Made by a program: the position numbers and the translations under genes. This document shows positions 46,137 to 55,198 of a stretch of DNA of 64,000 nt, in pieces. Source of the DNA: Nakamurella multipartita DSM 44233 (GTDB lineage: Bacteria; Actinomycetota; Actinomycetes; Mycobacteriales; Nakamurellaceae); the NCBI RefSeq assembly GCF_000024365.1, contig NC_013235.1, positions 2,046,001-2,110,000 on the forward strand. The letters are read 5' to 3'. The stretch's first letter is position 1, and every line of letters begins with the position of its first letter. Below the pieces are notes generated by a model. The model made no database searches and was not told the origin of the DNA. It worked only from the letters and a program-made list of their open reading frames with translations.

Positions 46137-47693
46137 ATGCCGACCTACCTCTCACCGGGCGTGTACGTCGAAGAGGTCGATTCCGGGTCGCGTCCGATCG
46201 AAGGGGTGGGCACCGCCGTCGCCGCCTTCGTCGGCCTGGCCGAGGAAGGCCCGTTCAACACGCCGACGCTGGTCCCGAACTGGACCGAGTACGTCCGCAA
46301 CTTCGGCGGATTCGTCGAAGGCTCGTACCTGGCCCAGTCGGTCTACGCCTACTTCCAGAACGGCGGCGGCAACTGCTACGTCGTCCGCATCGGCCAGGAC
46401 GGCAACGGCAACGGGGCCAGTGGGGGCGGCGGCCGCCGCGCCATCGCCGCCGGCCCGCAGGCGATGCTCGGCACCTACAAGATCGTCGCCCTGGACGCCG
46501 GCACCACCGAGGGCGCGATCAGCGTCGACATCCACGCCGCCGAGGGTGAGGGCGCCGAGGGACTGTTCAAGCTCGTGGTCCGTCAAGGTGACCAGGTGCT
46601 GGAGGAGTACGACCGGCTCAACACCGGCCGCGGCAAGGCGAACGTGGCCACCGCGGTCAACGCCGCGTCCAAGGTCATCCGCATCGAGGAGACGGCCACC
46701 GGGCAGTCGATCGAGGCGCCGGCCCCGGGCAACACCGTCAGCCTGTACTCACCGCCGCCGCCGGCCGCCGTGCCCAGCCCGCGGCTGAACACCGACGACT
46801 ACGTCGGTGACGTCGCCGAGCGCACCGGCTTCTCCGGTCTGGAGGCCGTCGACGAGGTCACCATGGTCTGCGTCCCCGACCTGATGAGCGCCTACCAGCA
46901 AGGGGCGATCGACGCCGAGACGGTCAAGGCCGTGCAGCTGGCGATGATCGCGCACTGCGAGCTGATGGGGAACCGGATCGCCATCCTGGACCCGCCGCCC
47001 GGTCTGAACGCCCAGCAGATCAAGGAATGGCGGATGGACAAAGCCGGCTACGACTCCAAGTACGCCGCCCTGTACTGGCCGTGGGTCAAGGCCGCCGATC
47101 CCTCGACCGGCAAGAACATTCACATGCCGCCGTCGGGATTCATGGCCGGCATCTGGGGTCGCAACGACGACACCCGTGGTGTGCACAAGGCGCCCGCCAA
47201 CGAGGTGGTCCGCGGCGCGATCGCGCTCGAGGTGCAGATCACCAAGAACGAGCATGACCTGCTCAACCCGGTGGGCATCAACTGCCTGCGCAGCTTCCCG
47301 GGCCGCGGTATCCGCGTCTGGGGCGCCCGCACCCTGTCCTCCGACCCGGCCTGGCGGTACCTGAACGTGCGCCGGCTGTTCAACTACCTGGAGGAGTCGA
47401 TCCTCAACGGCACCAACTGGGTGGTGTTCGAACCCAACGACGACGCGCTGTGGGCGAAGATCCGGCGCACCATCGCCGCGTTCCTGGTCAACGAATGGCG
47501 CAAGGGTGCCCTGTTCGGTCTGACCCCGGACGAGGCGTTCTTCGTCAAGTGCGACCGGGAGACCAACCCCGCCGAGGGTATCGACGCCGGCCAGGTGGTC
47601 TGTCAGATCGGCGTCGCCCCGGTCAAGCCGGCCGAGTTCGTGATCTTCCAGCTCTCGCAGTTCTCGGGCGGCACCAGCCTGGTCGCCGAGTAA
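46137..47693 (+). CDS. Contractile sheath protein
   Basis: A 518-residue phage tail sheath protein. The N-terminus PTYLSPGVYVEEVDSGSRPI and the segments AAFVGLAEEGPFNTP, QNGGGNCYVVRI, LNPVGINCLRSFPGRGIRVWGARTL and NGTNWVVFEPNDDALWAKIRRTI are typical. Contraction of this outer tube drives the inner tube into the target. Only one sheath gene is present, unlike the three of Afp/PVC. AAGGAGG lies five bases before the ATG. The tube gene follows by 37 bases. Confidence 0.96.
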   Translation: MPTYLSPGVYVEEVDSGSRPIEGVGTAVAAFVGLAEEGPFNTPTLVPNWTEYVRNFGGFVEGSYLAQSVYAYFQNGGGNCYVVRIGQDGNGNGASGGGGRRAIAAGPQAMLGTYKIVALDAGTTEGAISVDIHAAEGEGAEGLFKLVVRQGDQVLEEYDRLNTGRGKANVATAVNAASKVIRIEETATGQSIEAPAPGNTVSLYSPPPPAAVPSPRLNTDDYVGDVAERTGFSGLEAVDEVTMVCVPDLMSAYQQGAIDAETVKAVQLAMIAHCELMGNRIAILDPPPGLNAQQIKEWRMDKAGYDSKYAALYWPWVKAADPSTGKNIHMPPSGFMAGIWGRNDDTRGVHKAPANEVVRGAIALEVQITKNEHDLLNPVGINCLRSFPGRGIRVWGARTLSSDPAWRYLNVRRLFNYLEESILNGTNWVVFEPNDDALWAKIRRTIAAFLVNEWRKGALFGLTPDEAFFVKCDRETNPAEGIDAGQVVCQIGVAPVKPAEFVIFQLSQFSGGTSLVAE

Positions 47694-47730
47694 TCAACCC
47701 TGACCCAGACGGAACAGAAAGGGAGCTGAC

Positions 47731-48174
47731 ATGGCTCTGCCAGATCTCGACAGCTCGGTCGGCCATTCCTTCGGCCTCGAGGTCGACGGCATCACCATCA
47801 AGTCCATCACCGAGGTGTCTGGGCTGAAGATGGAGCAGGACGTCATCGAGCTCAAGCAGAACGGGCCCGACGGCAAGTACATGATCAAGAAGCTGCCCGG
47901 CCGGTGGAAGTCGGGCGAGGTCACCCTGACCCGCCCGCTCACCTCCGATCAGAGCTTCGAGAAGTGGGTCAAGGACTCGCAGTTCGGCAAGATGAGCGAC
48001 GTCCGCAAGGGTGGCGCGGTGATCGTCTACGACTACGAGGGCAACGCGGTCAAGCGGTACAAGTTGACCGCGGCCTGGCCCAAGAGCCTGGAGATCGGTT
48101 CGCTCAAGGCCGGTGACACCAGCGTGCTCACCGAGAAGCTGGTCGTCACCTACGAGCGGCTCGAGGTCGAGTAA
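47731..48174 (+). CDS. Inner tube protein 1 (T4 gp19-like)
   Basis: A 147-residue tail tube protein of the Hcp/gp19 fold, which stacks as hexameric rings inside the sheath. The pattern GHSFGLEVDGITIKSITEVSGLKME, LPGRWKSGEVTLTRPL and EKLVVTYERLEVE is characteristic. It follows the sheath gene, and its stop overlaps the start of the next gene (TAATG). Confidence 0.94.
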   Translation: MALPDLDSSVGHSFGLEVDGITIKSITEVSGLKMEQDVIELKQNGPDGKYMIKKLPGRWKSGEVTLTRPLTSDQSFEKWVKDSQFGKMSDVRKGGAVIVYDYEGNAVKRYKLTAAWPKSLEIGSLKAGDTSVLTEKLVVTYERLEVE

Positions 48175-48650
48175 TGCGCCGCGGTTTCTCGGGGTCGTCC
48201 GCCGCAACCTTGGATCCCGTCCAGGGTTCGGCGAGTCCCGATCCGGCCGGCTCGCCCCCGCCCGCCCGGCCCCCGGAGCAGGGGCTGCGTACCGAGTTCA
48301 GCTTCATCCTGCCCCGCGGGTACAAGGACGGCTCGGGCACCGTGCACCGCGACGGGGTGATGCGGCTGGCCACCGCCCGCGACGAGCTGGTGCCGTTGCG
48401 GGACGACCGGGTCCGGGAGAACCCGGCCTACCTCACGGTCGTGCTGCTGGGCCGGGTAGTCACCCGGATCGGCACCATCGACGACGTGCACGCCGGCATC
48501 ATCGAGAACCTGTTCGCCTCGGATCTGGCTTTCCTGCAGGACCTGTACCGGCGGATCAACCAGGAAGGCCATACCCGGGCCGCGGTGAGTTGCCCGGCCT
48601 GCGAGCACCAGTTCGCCGTCGACGTCGCGGGTGGGCGCCTGGGGGAATAG
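48174..48650 (+). CDS. Small eCIS protein with CxxC motif
   Basis: A 158-residue protein. After a Pro/Ser-rich leader (about 1-40) comes a globular domain starting RTEFSFILPRGYKDGSGTVHRDGVMRLATARDE and a CPACEHQF zinc-type pair near the C-terminus. Its position after the tube gene matches the tail-assembly chaperone or baseplate-linked genes of other eCIS and phage loci. It is coupled to the tube gene by a one-base overlap and to the next small gene by a shared G. The exact function is unknown. Confidence 0.75.
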   Translation: MRRGFSGSSAATLDPVQGSASPDPAGSPPPARPPEQGLRTEFSFILPRGYKDGSGTVHRDGVMRLATARDELVPLRDDRVRENPAYLTVVLLGRVVTRIGTIDDVHAGIIENLFASDLAFLQDLYRRINQEGHTRAAVSCPACEHQFAVDVAGGRLGE

Positions 48651-48808
48651 TGACGTACGCGCCCGACCGTCTCTACGAGGAGGTCGCGTACATCGCCTAC
48701 CACTTTCACTGGCCGCTCGACGATCTGCTCGACCTGGAGCATCGCGAGCGGCAACGCTTTGCGCATGAGATCGGGATGATCAACAAACGGATCGATCGAG
48801 GGAGGTGA
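48650..48808 (+). CDS. DUF6760-like small protein
   Basis: A 52-residue protein: TYAPDRLYEEVAYIAYHF, then HWPLDDLLDLEHRERQRF. It starts at a GTG overlapping the stop of the preceding gene by one base. Small proteins of this pattern are conserved beside the tube genes of actinobacterial eCIS and may be the second product of a tail chaperone pair. The large disordered-protein gene begins three bases after its stop. Confidence 0.8.
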   Translation: MTYAPDRLYEEVAYIAYHFHWPLDDLLDLEHRERQRFAHEIGMINKRIDRGR

Positions 48809-48811
48809 CCG

Positions 48812-51805
48812 GTGGCGCTCTGGTGGCGACGGGATCACACCCCGTCCGGGACGGAATCCGCTCCGCCGCCGGCGATGTCACCGGCCCCCGCGGCTGTGCA
48901 GCGGGCGGCCTGGCAGGATCTGCCGCCGCTGCGGCCGACCCTCACCCCGACCGCGCCGATCGCCCCGCTGGACCGCTTCACCTCGTCGTTGGCCACGGCG
49001 CACGACCCCAGCTTCCTGGCCCCGCTCGGACACGTCGTCGATCCCGACGGGCCGAGCGGGCACGTCGACGGGTTGGCCAGTCCGGCCGCGCCGCACACCG
49101 TCTCGGACGGCCCGGACCTGACCGTGGCGCCGCGCAAGAAGGCCTCGGTCGCCGCCATGGTGCAACGGATCATCGAACCGCGGATGCGATTCGGCGACGC
49201 CGCGCCGGGAGGCAGATCAGCACCCGGACGGCCGGCCACGACGGGAATCCGGCCGGAGCCGGCCACCCCGACGGTGGCGCGGAGCCTGGCCGACCCGGCC
49301 GCGGACCCGGCGCCCGCGGCCGGTCCGCCAGCGGTCGAGGTGGCCGACTCGATCAGTTCGGCCGGCTCAGGCAGCTCGGCCGGCCCGGCCCTGACCTGGT
49401 CCCTGCCGGTGGTCTCGCCGTCGGCACCGGCGGTGCGGTCCGAGCCGCTGCTGTCGGCTCCGCCGCTGGAGCCGGTCAACCGGCTACCGGTGGTGTCCAT
49501 GCCACCGGCGAATGACCGCCCGGTGCTCCCGCCATCGACCGGACACCCGGCGCCGGCGGTGCAGCGCAGCGAGACCACGGGTGCGCCGACCCTGCCGGTT
49601 CCCGGTCGGGCCACGGACGTCGCCACGGCGGCGCTGACCGGCGACTCACCGCTGACCGTCCGCGAGCCCCCCTCATCGACCGCGCCCAGTGCACCGTCGA
49701 CGCGGCCGCCGGACGTCACGGCTGCGCTCGACGCCCCGTTCGACGCCTCTTTCGACACCCCGCTCGACGCCCCGATCGATTCTGCTTCGGAGCCGGTGTC
49801 GCCGATTCCGGGTGCGCCGGTCTCGCCGGCCGCCCGGGCCGACGATCGGGTCGACTCCCGAGTCGTTTCACGAGTCGACTCCCGAGTCGACTCCGTGGCC
49901 CCCGGCAGCTCGTCGGGGCAGACCACTGTCCCGACGCTGGGATCCACGGCGGCATCGCCGGCCGCGGGTTCGGCGACGCCGCTGCAGCGGCAGGTCGACA
50001 GCGCGGCCCCGCCGCGGGCGACCGGGCTCGGCACGCCGCTGACCTCGGTGCCGGTGCGGCCGCAGGAGACCGTCGTACGGGAGCCGCAACCCACCGACTT
50101 CGCCACGATCATGCGGATGATCGACTCGGCCGCAGCCGCCGGGTCGACCGAGATCAGCCTGCCGGCTCCCACGCCGACCGCGGCGGAACGTCCGGTGATG
50201 ACCCCGACCGCCGGTCGACCGCTCAGCACGCCCCGGCGGACGGGACTGGGGGCGCCGCTGAACTCATCGGTGCCGCCCACGGTGGCCCGTTCGATCGCCG
50301 ACACCCCGTCGGCGCCGCTGCCGCTGTCCGGCGCTGGGCCGGCAGCCCAGAGTCGGCCCGAGGCGAGCCCGCTAGCACCGGCCTCGGCGCCGGACGCCGT
50401 CGCCTCCGACGCGGGGAACGCGATCGAGTCCGTACCGACACCGACACCGACACAGACACCGACACCGACGCCGATGCCTGGGCCGGAGTCCGTCGCCGGC
50501 CCGATGGTCGAGCGCAGCGAGCACGAGATCGCCCCGACGCTGGGCGCCGATTCGCTGGACGTGGACGGATCGGGCGGCGGCGGACCGGAGCCGGCCGCTC
50601 ACCATCATGGCGATTCCGATCGGGATGCCGGCGGGCCGGTCGCCCCGCATCCGGCCAGCGGCCCGGCCCCGAGTGCCGCGCCGGGCGGGCCGTCGGTGCA
50701 GCGACTGGCCGACGACGGGTCGGCCCCGGCCGGGCTGGCCGGTCTGCCGCTGCTGGCCGCACCGCGGTCGGCGCCGGCCGCCCCGAGGACGGTGCCGACC
50801 ATGATGGCCCCGTTGCTCGGCGACACCTCCCCGTACCGGCCGAGCCCGGTCCAGCCGGTTCCGGCCGGGGCGGGTGCCACGGTCCAGCGGTTCGGGCTGC
50901 CCGGGGCGTCCTCGCTGCTGGACAGCGCGACGAAGAGCGTCGGCGGACTGTCCGACGCGGCTCGCGGTGCGGCCGGAGGTGCGCTGGGCAGCGTCCGCGG
51001 GCTGGCCGGGAACGCCGCGGACACGGCGCGGGGGTACGCCGGCAACGCGGTGAGCGGCGCGCAGCAGGCGGCCGGGGGGTACCTGGACGCCGCGCGGGGC
51101 TATGCCGGCAACGCCGTGGACACCGCCCGGGGCTACGCCGGGGAGGCGGTCGGCGGCGCGCAGCAGGCGGCCGGGGGGTACCTGGACGCCGCGCGGGGCT
51201 ACGCCGGCACTGCCATGGACACCGCCCGGGGCTCCGCCACAGACGCGGCCGGCGGCGCGATGGACACGGCCCACGGCTACGCCGACGCGGCCCAGCAGGC
51301 GGCCGGCGGGTACTTGAGCTCGGCCCAGCACAGCGCGGCCGGCTACCTGAGCTCCGCCCAGGGCGCGGCCCGCGGTTTGGCCGACCAGGCCGCGGGGGCC
51401 GCCGGGTCGGCCAGCAGCGCGGCCGGCCAAGCGCTCGACAGTGCCGTGGGTGGGGCCGCCGGTGGGGCCGGTGCGGTGGCGTCCGGAGTGTCCGAGGCGG
51501 CGAACCAGCTCGCCGGCGGCGTCGCGGGGGCGGCCGACTCCGCGACCGGGGCCCTGGGTCACGCCGCGTCCGGCGCCACTGATGCTGTCAGCGGGGCCGC
51601 CGGTCAGGCGAGGAGCGCCGTGTCCGGGGCGGCCGGCGCCGCGGCCGGTGCCGCGGGGGCCGCCGCCGGCGCGGCCGCCGACGCCCTGCCGACCAACCTG
51701 GACGAGCTGGCCCGCCGGCTGTTCGACCCGCTGTCCGCCCGGCTCAAGTCCGAACTGTGGATGGACCGGGAACGGGCCGGCATGGTCACCGACCTGCGCC
51801 GCTGA
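48812..51805 (+). CDS. Large low-complexity eCIS protein (997 aa)
   Basis: A 997-residue protein unlike its neighbours. Residues about 1-700 are Pro/Ala/Thr/Ser-rich and probably disordered, punctuated by short motifs such as AAVQRAAWQ, AVQRSETTG, PLQRQVDSA, SVQRLADDG and TVQRFGLPG. Residues about 710-960 are an Ala/Gly helical region with repeats of AAGGYLDAARGYAGNAVDTA type, like LEA proteins. The C-terminus (LDELARRLFDPLSARLKSELWMDRERAGMVTDLRR) is a compact helical unit. Its place between the tubes suggests a structural or tape-measure-like role, but no family is certain. Low complexity makes homology calls unreliable. Confidence 0.75.
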   Translation: MALWWRRDHTPSGTESAPPPAMSPAPAAVQRAAWQDLPPLRPTLTPTAPIAPLDRFTSSLATAHDPSFLAPLGHVVDPDGPSGHVDGLASPAAPHTVSDGPDLTVAPRKKASVAAMVQRIIEPRMRFGDAAPGGRSAPGRPATTGIRPEPATPTVARSLADPAADPAPAAGPPAVEVADSISSAGSGSSAGPALTWSLPVVSPSAPAVRSEPLLSAPPLEPVNRLPVVSMPPANDRPVLPPSTGHPAPAVQRSETTGAPTLPVPGRATDVATAALTGDSPLTVREPPSSTAPSAPSTRPPDVTAALDAPFDASFDTPLDAPIDSASEPVSPIPGAPVSPAARADDRVDSRVVSRVDSRVDSVAPGSSSGQTTVPTLGSTAASPAAGSATPLQRQVDSAAPPRATGLGTPLTSVPVRPQETVVREPQPTDFATIMRMIDSAAAAGSTEISLPAPTPTAAERPVMTPTAGRPLSTPRRTGLGAPLNSSVPPTVARSIADTPSAPLPLSGAGPAAQSRPEASPLAPASAPDAVASDAGNAIESVPTPTPTQTPTPTPMPGPESVAGPMVERSEHEIAPTLGADSLDVDGSGGGGPEPAAHHHGDSDRDAGGPVAPHPASGPAPSAAPGGPSVQRLADDGSAPAGLAGLPLLAAPRSAPAAPRTVPTMMAPLLGDTSPYRPSPVQPVPAGAGATVQRFGLPGASSLLDSATKSVGGLSDAARGAAGGALGSVRGLAGNAADTARGYAGNAVSGAQQAAGGYLDAARGYAGNAVDTARGYAGEAVGGAQQAAGGYLDAARGYAGTAMDTARGSATDAAGGAMDTAHGYADAAQQAAGGYLSSAQHSAAGYLSSAQGAARGLADQAAGAAGSASSAAGQALDSAVGGAAGGAGAVASGVSEAANQLAGGVAGAADSATGALGHAASGATDAVSGAAGQARSAVSGAAGAAAGAAGAAAGAAADALPTNLDELARRLFDPLSARLKSELWMDRERAGMVTDLRR
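51055..51209 (+). repeat. 99-base tandem repeat within the low-complexity gene
   Basis: A 56-base block at 51055-51110 recurs at 51154-51209 with one mismatch (T/C at the Tyr codon). The 99-base period encodes a 33-residue unit ending AARGYAG. The near-identity implies recent duplication and a potential for length change. Confidence 0.85.
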
Positions 51806-51858
51806 CCCAGAACCCGACACCACCGACCCCCACCAGCGAGAACCAGGAGGCGATCCGC

Positions 51859-52293
51859 ATGGCCGAGATGAAGGATCCCGCCGTCAGCGTGTGTTTCAAG
51901 GTCAAGATCGACGAGTTCCCGCTGGGCATGTTCAACAGCTGCGAGGGACTGGGTTGCGAGATCGTCCTGGAACAGCGGGAGGAGGGCGGCAACAACGCGA
52001 TGATCTGGCAGCTGCCCACCCGGATGAAGTTCACCAACGTCAAGCTGTCCCGGCCGATCGGCGAGGACAGCAAGCACCTGACGAGCTGGTTCGCCAGCAT
52101 GATGAGCGGGGTCAAGCCGACCACCATGGTGATCTCGGCGATGACCGCCGACGAGACCGTGGTGGCCGAATGGTCCTTGCACGGCGTCATTCCCGTCCGT
52201 TGGACCGGCCCGAGCCTGAACCTGGACACGGCCAAGGTGGCCACCGAGACGCTCGAGGTCGCTCACCACGGCATCCTGCCGGGCGGTGCCTGA
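51859..52293 (+). CDS. Inner tube protein 2 (Afp5-like)
   Basis: A 144-residue tail tube-type protein. The core KVKIDEFPLGMFNSCEGLGCEIVLEQREEGGNN and the C-terminal WTGPSLNLDTAKVATETLEVAHHG match the Afp5/Pvc5 tube initiator, which links the tube to the baseplate. AGGAGG lies upstream of the ATG. The stop overlaps the start of the LysM gene (TGATG). Confidence 0.92.
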   Translation: MAEMKDPAVSVCFKVKIDEFPLGMFNSCEGLGCEIVLEQREEGGNNAMIWQLPTRMKFTNVKLSRPIGEDSKHLTSWFASMMSGVKPTTMVISAMTADETVVAEWSLHGVIPVRWTGPSLNLDTAKVATETLEVAHHGILPGGA

Positions 52294-53063
52294 TGACCGG
52301 GTCCTCGCTCAGCGGCGCCGGCGGCAAGCCGACCGCGCCCTCGCCGACCGGCGACTCCGCGCCGCAGAAGGTGGAGAAGGCCAAGCTGACGATGTACGAG
52401 TCGTCGCCGGCCACCGGCGGGCGCAAACTCGACGCCGAGATCGGCACCATCGAGTTCCAGTTCAACCCCAAGGAACTGACCATCGCCAAGAAGGCGAAGT
52501 GGGAGAGCAAGTCCACCAACGGGGCCAAGGCGGCGCCGCCGCCCGAGTTCAAGGGCCCCGAACCCGGCCAGTTGAGCCTGGAGATGTTCTTCGACGCCAC
52601 CGCCAAGCACGACGGATCGGTGGTCGAGGCGGTGGACAAGCTGTTCTCCTGCTGCACCCCGACCGACAAGACGCACGCCAACAACAAGCCGATGCCGCCG
52701 CTGGTCGTCTTCCAGTGGGGGGCGATCAAGAGCTTCCCGGCCTACGTGACCCAGGTCAGCGCCAAGTACACGCTGTTCACACCGGAGGGCACCCCGATCC
52801 GGGCGCTGTGCACGGTGACGCTGCAGGAGATGCCCCAGCAGAAGGGCAAGCAGAACCCGACGTCGGGATCCATTGCCGCCCGGAGCATCCACCGCGTCGT
52901 CACCGGCGACACGCTGGCCTCCATCGCCTACCGCGAGTACGGCGATCCCACCCTGTGGCGGCCGCTGGCCCACTTCAACCGGGTCGACGACCCGGCCCGG
53001 CTGCCGCTGGGCAGTGTGCTGATGCTGCCCAGTGCCTCGGAACTGCTGGACCCGGTGACCTGA
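52293..53063 (+). CDS. LysM-domain baseplate hub protein (Afp7-like)
   Basis: A 256-residue protein. The main domain has AEIGTIEFQFNPKELTIAKKA and FFDATAKHDGSVVEAVDKL, as in tail connector proteins. The C-terminal LysM-like module is HRVVTGDTLASIAYREYGDPTLWRPLA. In Afp/PVC the equivalent bridges tube and spike. It overlaps both neighbours by one base. Confidence 0.92.
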   Translation: MTGSSLSGAGGKPTAPSPTGDSAPQKVEKAKLTMYESSPATGGRKLDAEIGTIEFQFNPKELTIAKKAKWESKSTNGAKAAPPPEFKGPEPGQLSLEMFFDATAKHDGSVVEAVDKLFSCCTPTDKTHANNKPMPPLVVFQWGAIKSFPAYVTQVSAKYTLFTPEGTPIRALCTVTLQEMPQQKGKQNPTSGSIAARSIHRVVTGDTLASIAYREYGDPTLWRPLAHFNRVDDPARLPLGSVLMLPSASELLDPVT

Positions 53064-54883
53064 TGGCGCCCACCTCGTCCAGCTTCCTGGTCGACATCGA
53101 CGGCTCGCCGCTGGCCGCCGACGCCAAGGCACTGCTGGTCTCGGCGATCGTCGACGACAGCCTGCGGCTGCCCGACTTCTTCCTGCTCCGCTTCCGTGAT
53201 CCGGACCGGTTGGTGATCACCAAGTCCGGCGCCAAGATCGGGTCCAAGGTCAAGGTCAGCGTGGCCACCGACGCCGCGCCCAGCCCGTTGCCGCTGATCG
53301 AGGGGGAGATCACCGCGCTGGAGGCCGAGTACGACGCCACCGGCACCTACACCGTCATCCGCGGCTACGACCAGGCCAACCGGCTCTTCCGGGGCCGGCG
53401 CACCGAGTCCTACACCCAGAGCACCGCCTCGGACGTGGCCACCAAGGTGGCCCAGCGGGCGGGGCTGTCCATCGGCGAGGTCGAGTCGACCAGCACCGTC
53501 TACGAGCACCTGTCCCAGGGCGGGGTCACCGACTGGGAGTTCCTGGACGGCCTGGCCCGCGAGATCGGCTACGAGATCGCCGTCAAGGACGGCAAGTTCG
53601 ACTTCCGCAAGCCGAAGAAGGCCGACACCGCCCCGGCCGGCGGCGGGGGACCGGAGCAGCAGAACCCGTTGGTGCTGCGGCTGGGTACCGACCTGCTGCG
53701 GTTCCGGTCACTGATCACCGCGGCCGAGCAGGTCAAGGAGGTGCAGGCCCGCGGCTGGGACCTGGCCCAGAAGAAGGCGTTCGTGGCCACCGCGCCGGCC
53801 GCGACCACCTCGGCCGTGCTGCCCGCCTACAACCCGGTCGACATCGCCAAGAAGTTCGGCGATCCGGTCTACGTGGCCACCGATGTCGCCTACCGCAGCC
53901 AGGCCGAGGTGGACAGCGCGGCCGCGGCCATCGCCGAGCAGATCGCCGGTGCCTTCGCCGAGTTCGAGGGTGTCGCCCGGGGCAATCCGAAACTGCACGC
54001 CGGGGCGGCGATCTCGGTGGACAACGTGGGGGCCCCGTTCGACGGGAAGTACACCATCACCTCCTCCCATCATCGCTACGACCCGAACACCGGCTACACC
54101 ACGATGTTCTCGGTCACCGGCCGCTCGGAACGCAGCCTCTACGGGCTGGCCAACGGCGGTGGTGGCGGCAAGCTCGGGCAGGGGCCGGTCGTCGCGCAGG
54201 TCAGCGACGCCAAGGACCCGCTGGAACAGGGCCGGGTCAAGCTGACCTTCCCCTGGTTGTCGGACACCTATGTCAGCGACTGGGCCCGCACCGTGCAGCC
54301 GGGGGCCGGCAAGGACCGGGGGGCGCTGGTGCTGCCCGAGGTCGGCGACGAGGTGCTGGTGCTCTTCGAGCAGGGCGACATCCGCCGGCCCTACGTGCTC
54401 GGTGGCCTGTTCAACGGAGTGGACACCGCACCCAAGGGCAAACCCGACCTGATCGACGGCAGCTCCGGAGCGATCAACCGGCGCTCGTTCGTCTCCCGCC
54501 GCGGTCACCGCATCGACCTGATCGACGAGGACGGCCGGACCGAGGGCATCACGCTGTCCACCACCGGCGACAAGCTGCAGCTCAAGCTGGACTCGGTCGA
54601 GACCAAGATCACCGTGCACAGCGACGGCAAGATCCTGATCGAGGGCAAGGGCGGCGTGCTGATCGACTCGGCCAGCAGCAAGCTCGAACTCAAGGGCGGC
54701 GAGGTCTCGATCACCTCCACCAGCGGGGTCAAGATCGACGGCGGCAGCGGTGGGGTGGACGTGCAGACCAACGGCCAACTCTCGCTCAAGGGCAGCACCG
54801 CCAAGCTGGAGGGTCAGGCCAGCGCCGAGGTCAAGGCCAGCGGCGTGCTGACCGTCCAGGGTTCCCTGGTCAAGATCAACTGA
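53063..54883 (+). CDS. VgrG-like spike protein (Afp8-like)
   Basis: A 606-residue hub/spike. The N-terminal gp27-like part covers about 1-360 (FFLLRFRDPDRLVI, DWEFLDGLAREIGYEI). The gp5-like OB domain has GRVKLTFPWLSDTYVSDWARTVQPGAG and GDEVLVLFEQGDIRRPYVLGGLFNG. The C-terminal beta-helix has short repeats such as KLELKGGEVSITSTSGVKIDGG. It trimerises under the PAAR tip. A 15-base tandem duplication lies at its stop codon. Confidence 0.95.
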   Translation: MAPTSSSFLVDIDGSPLAADAKALLVSAIVDDSLRLPDFFLLRFRDPDRLVITKSGAKIGSKVKVSVATDAAPSPLPLIEGEITALEAEYDATGTYTVIRGYDQANRLFRGRRTESYTQSTASDVATKVAQRAGLSIGEVESTSTVYEHLSQGGVTDWEFLDGLAREIGYEIAVKDGKFDFRKPKKADTAPAGGGGPEQQNPLVLRLGTDLLRFRSLITAAEQVKEVQARGWDLAQKKAFVATAPAATTSAVLPAYNPVDIAKKFGDPVYVATDVAYRSQAEVDSAAAAIAEQIAGAFAEFEGVARGNPKLHAGAAISVDNVGAPFDGKYTITSSHHRYDPNTGYTTMFSVTGRSERSLYGLANGGGGGKLGQGPVVAQVSDAKDPLEQGRVKLTFPWLSDTYVSDWARTVQPGAGKDRGALVLPEVGDEVLVLFEQGDIRRPYVLGGLFNGVDTAPKGKPDLIDGSSGAINRRSFVSRRGHRIDLIDEDGRTEGITLSTTGDKLQLKLDSVETKITVHSDGKILIEGKGGVLIDSASSKLELKGGEVSITSTSGVKIDGGSGGVDVQTNGQLSLKGSTAKLEGQASAEVKASGVLTVQGSLVKIN

Positions 54884-54898
54884 GTCAAGATCAACTGA
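54869..54898 (+). repeat. 15-base tandem duplication at spike stop codon
   Basis: GTCAAGATCAACTGA occurs twice in tandem (54869-54883 and 54884-54898). The first copy contains the spike stop codon, so the second is an untranslated duplicate just before the PAAR gene. Confidence 0.9.
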
Positions 54899-54904
54899 TG
54901 GGAC

Positions 54905-55195
54905 GTGACGCAGATGCCACCAGCTGCCAGGGTCGGTGACCCGACCGGGCACCCCGGCGTCATCGGGCCGCCCGGGGTGCCGACGGTGCTGATCGCCGGC
55001 ATGCCCGCGGCCACCGTGGGCACCCCGCACATCTGCTCGTTCCCGCCGCCGGCGGTGCACCCGCCGACCGCCATCGTGCCGCCGGGCTGCCCGACGGTCC
55101 TGATCGGCGGGCTGCCCGCGGCCCGGATGGGCGACCTGTCCGCCTGCGGGGCACCGATCGTCGTCGGCGCCCCGACCGTCCTGATCGGAGGATGA
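54905..55195 (+). CDS. PAAR-domain spike tip protein
   Basis: A 96-residue PAAR protein that caps the spike. It has repeated VxVGxP/VLIGG turns (AARVGDPTGHPGV, VLIAGMPAATVGTPHIC, VLIGGLPAARMGDLSACG) and His/Cys residues for the single metal at the tip. The GTG at 54905 and ATG at 54914 are both possible starts. It follows the spike gene by 21 bases. Confidence 0.93.
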   Translation: MTQMPPAARVGDPTGHPGVIGPPGVPTVLIAGMPAATVGTPHICSFPPPAVHPPTAIVPPGCPTVLIGGLPAARMGDLSACGAPIVVGAPTVLIGG

Positions 55196-55198
55196 GCA

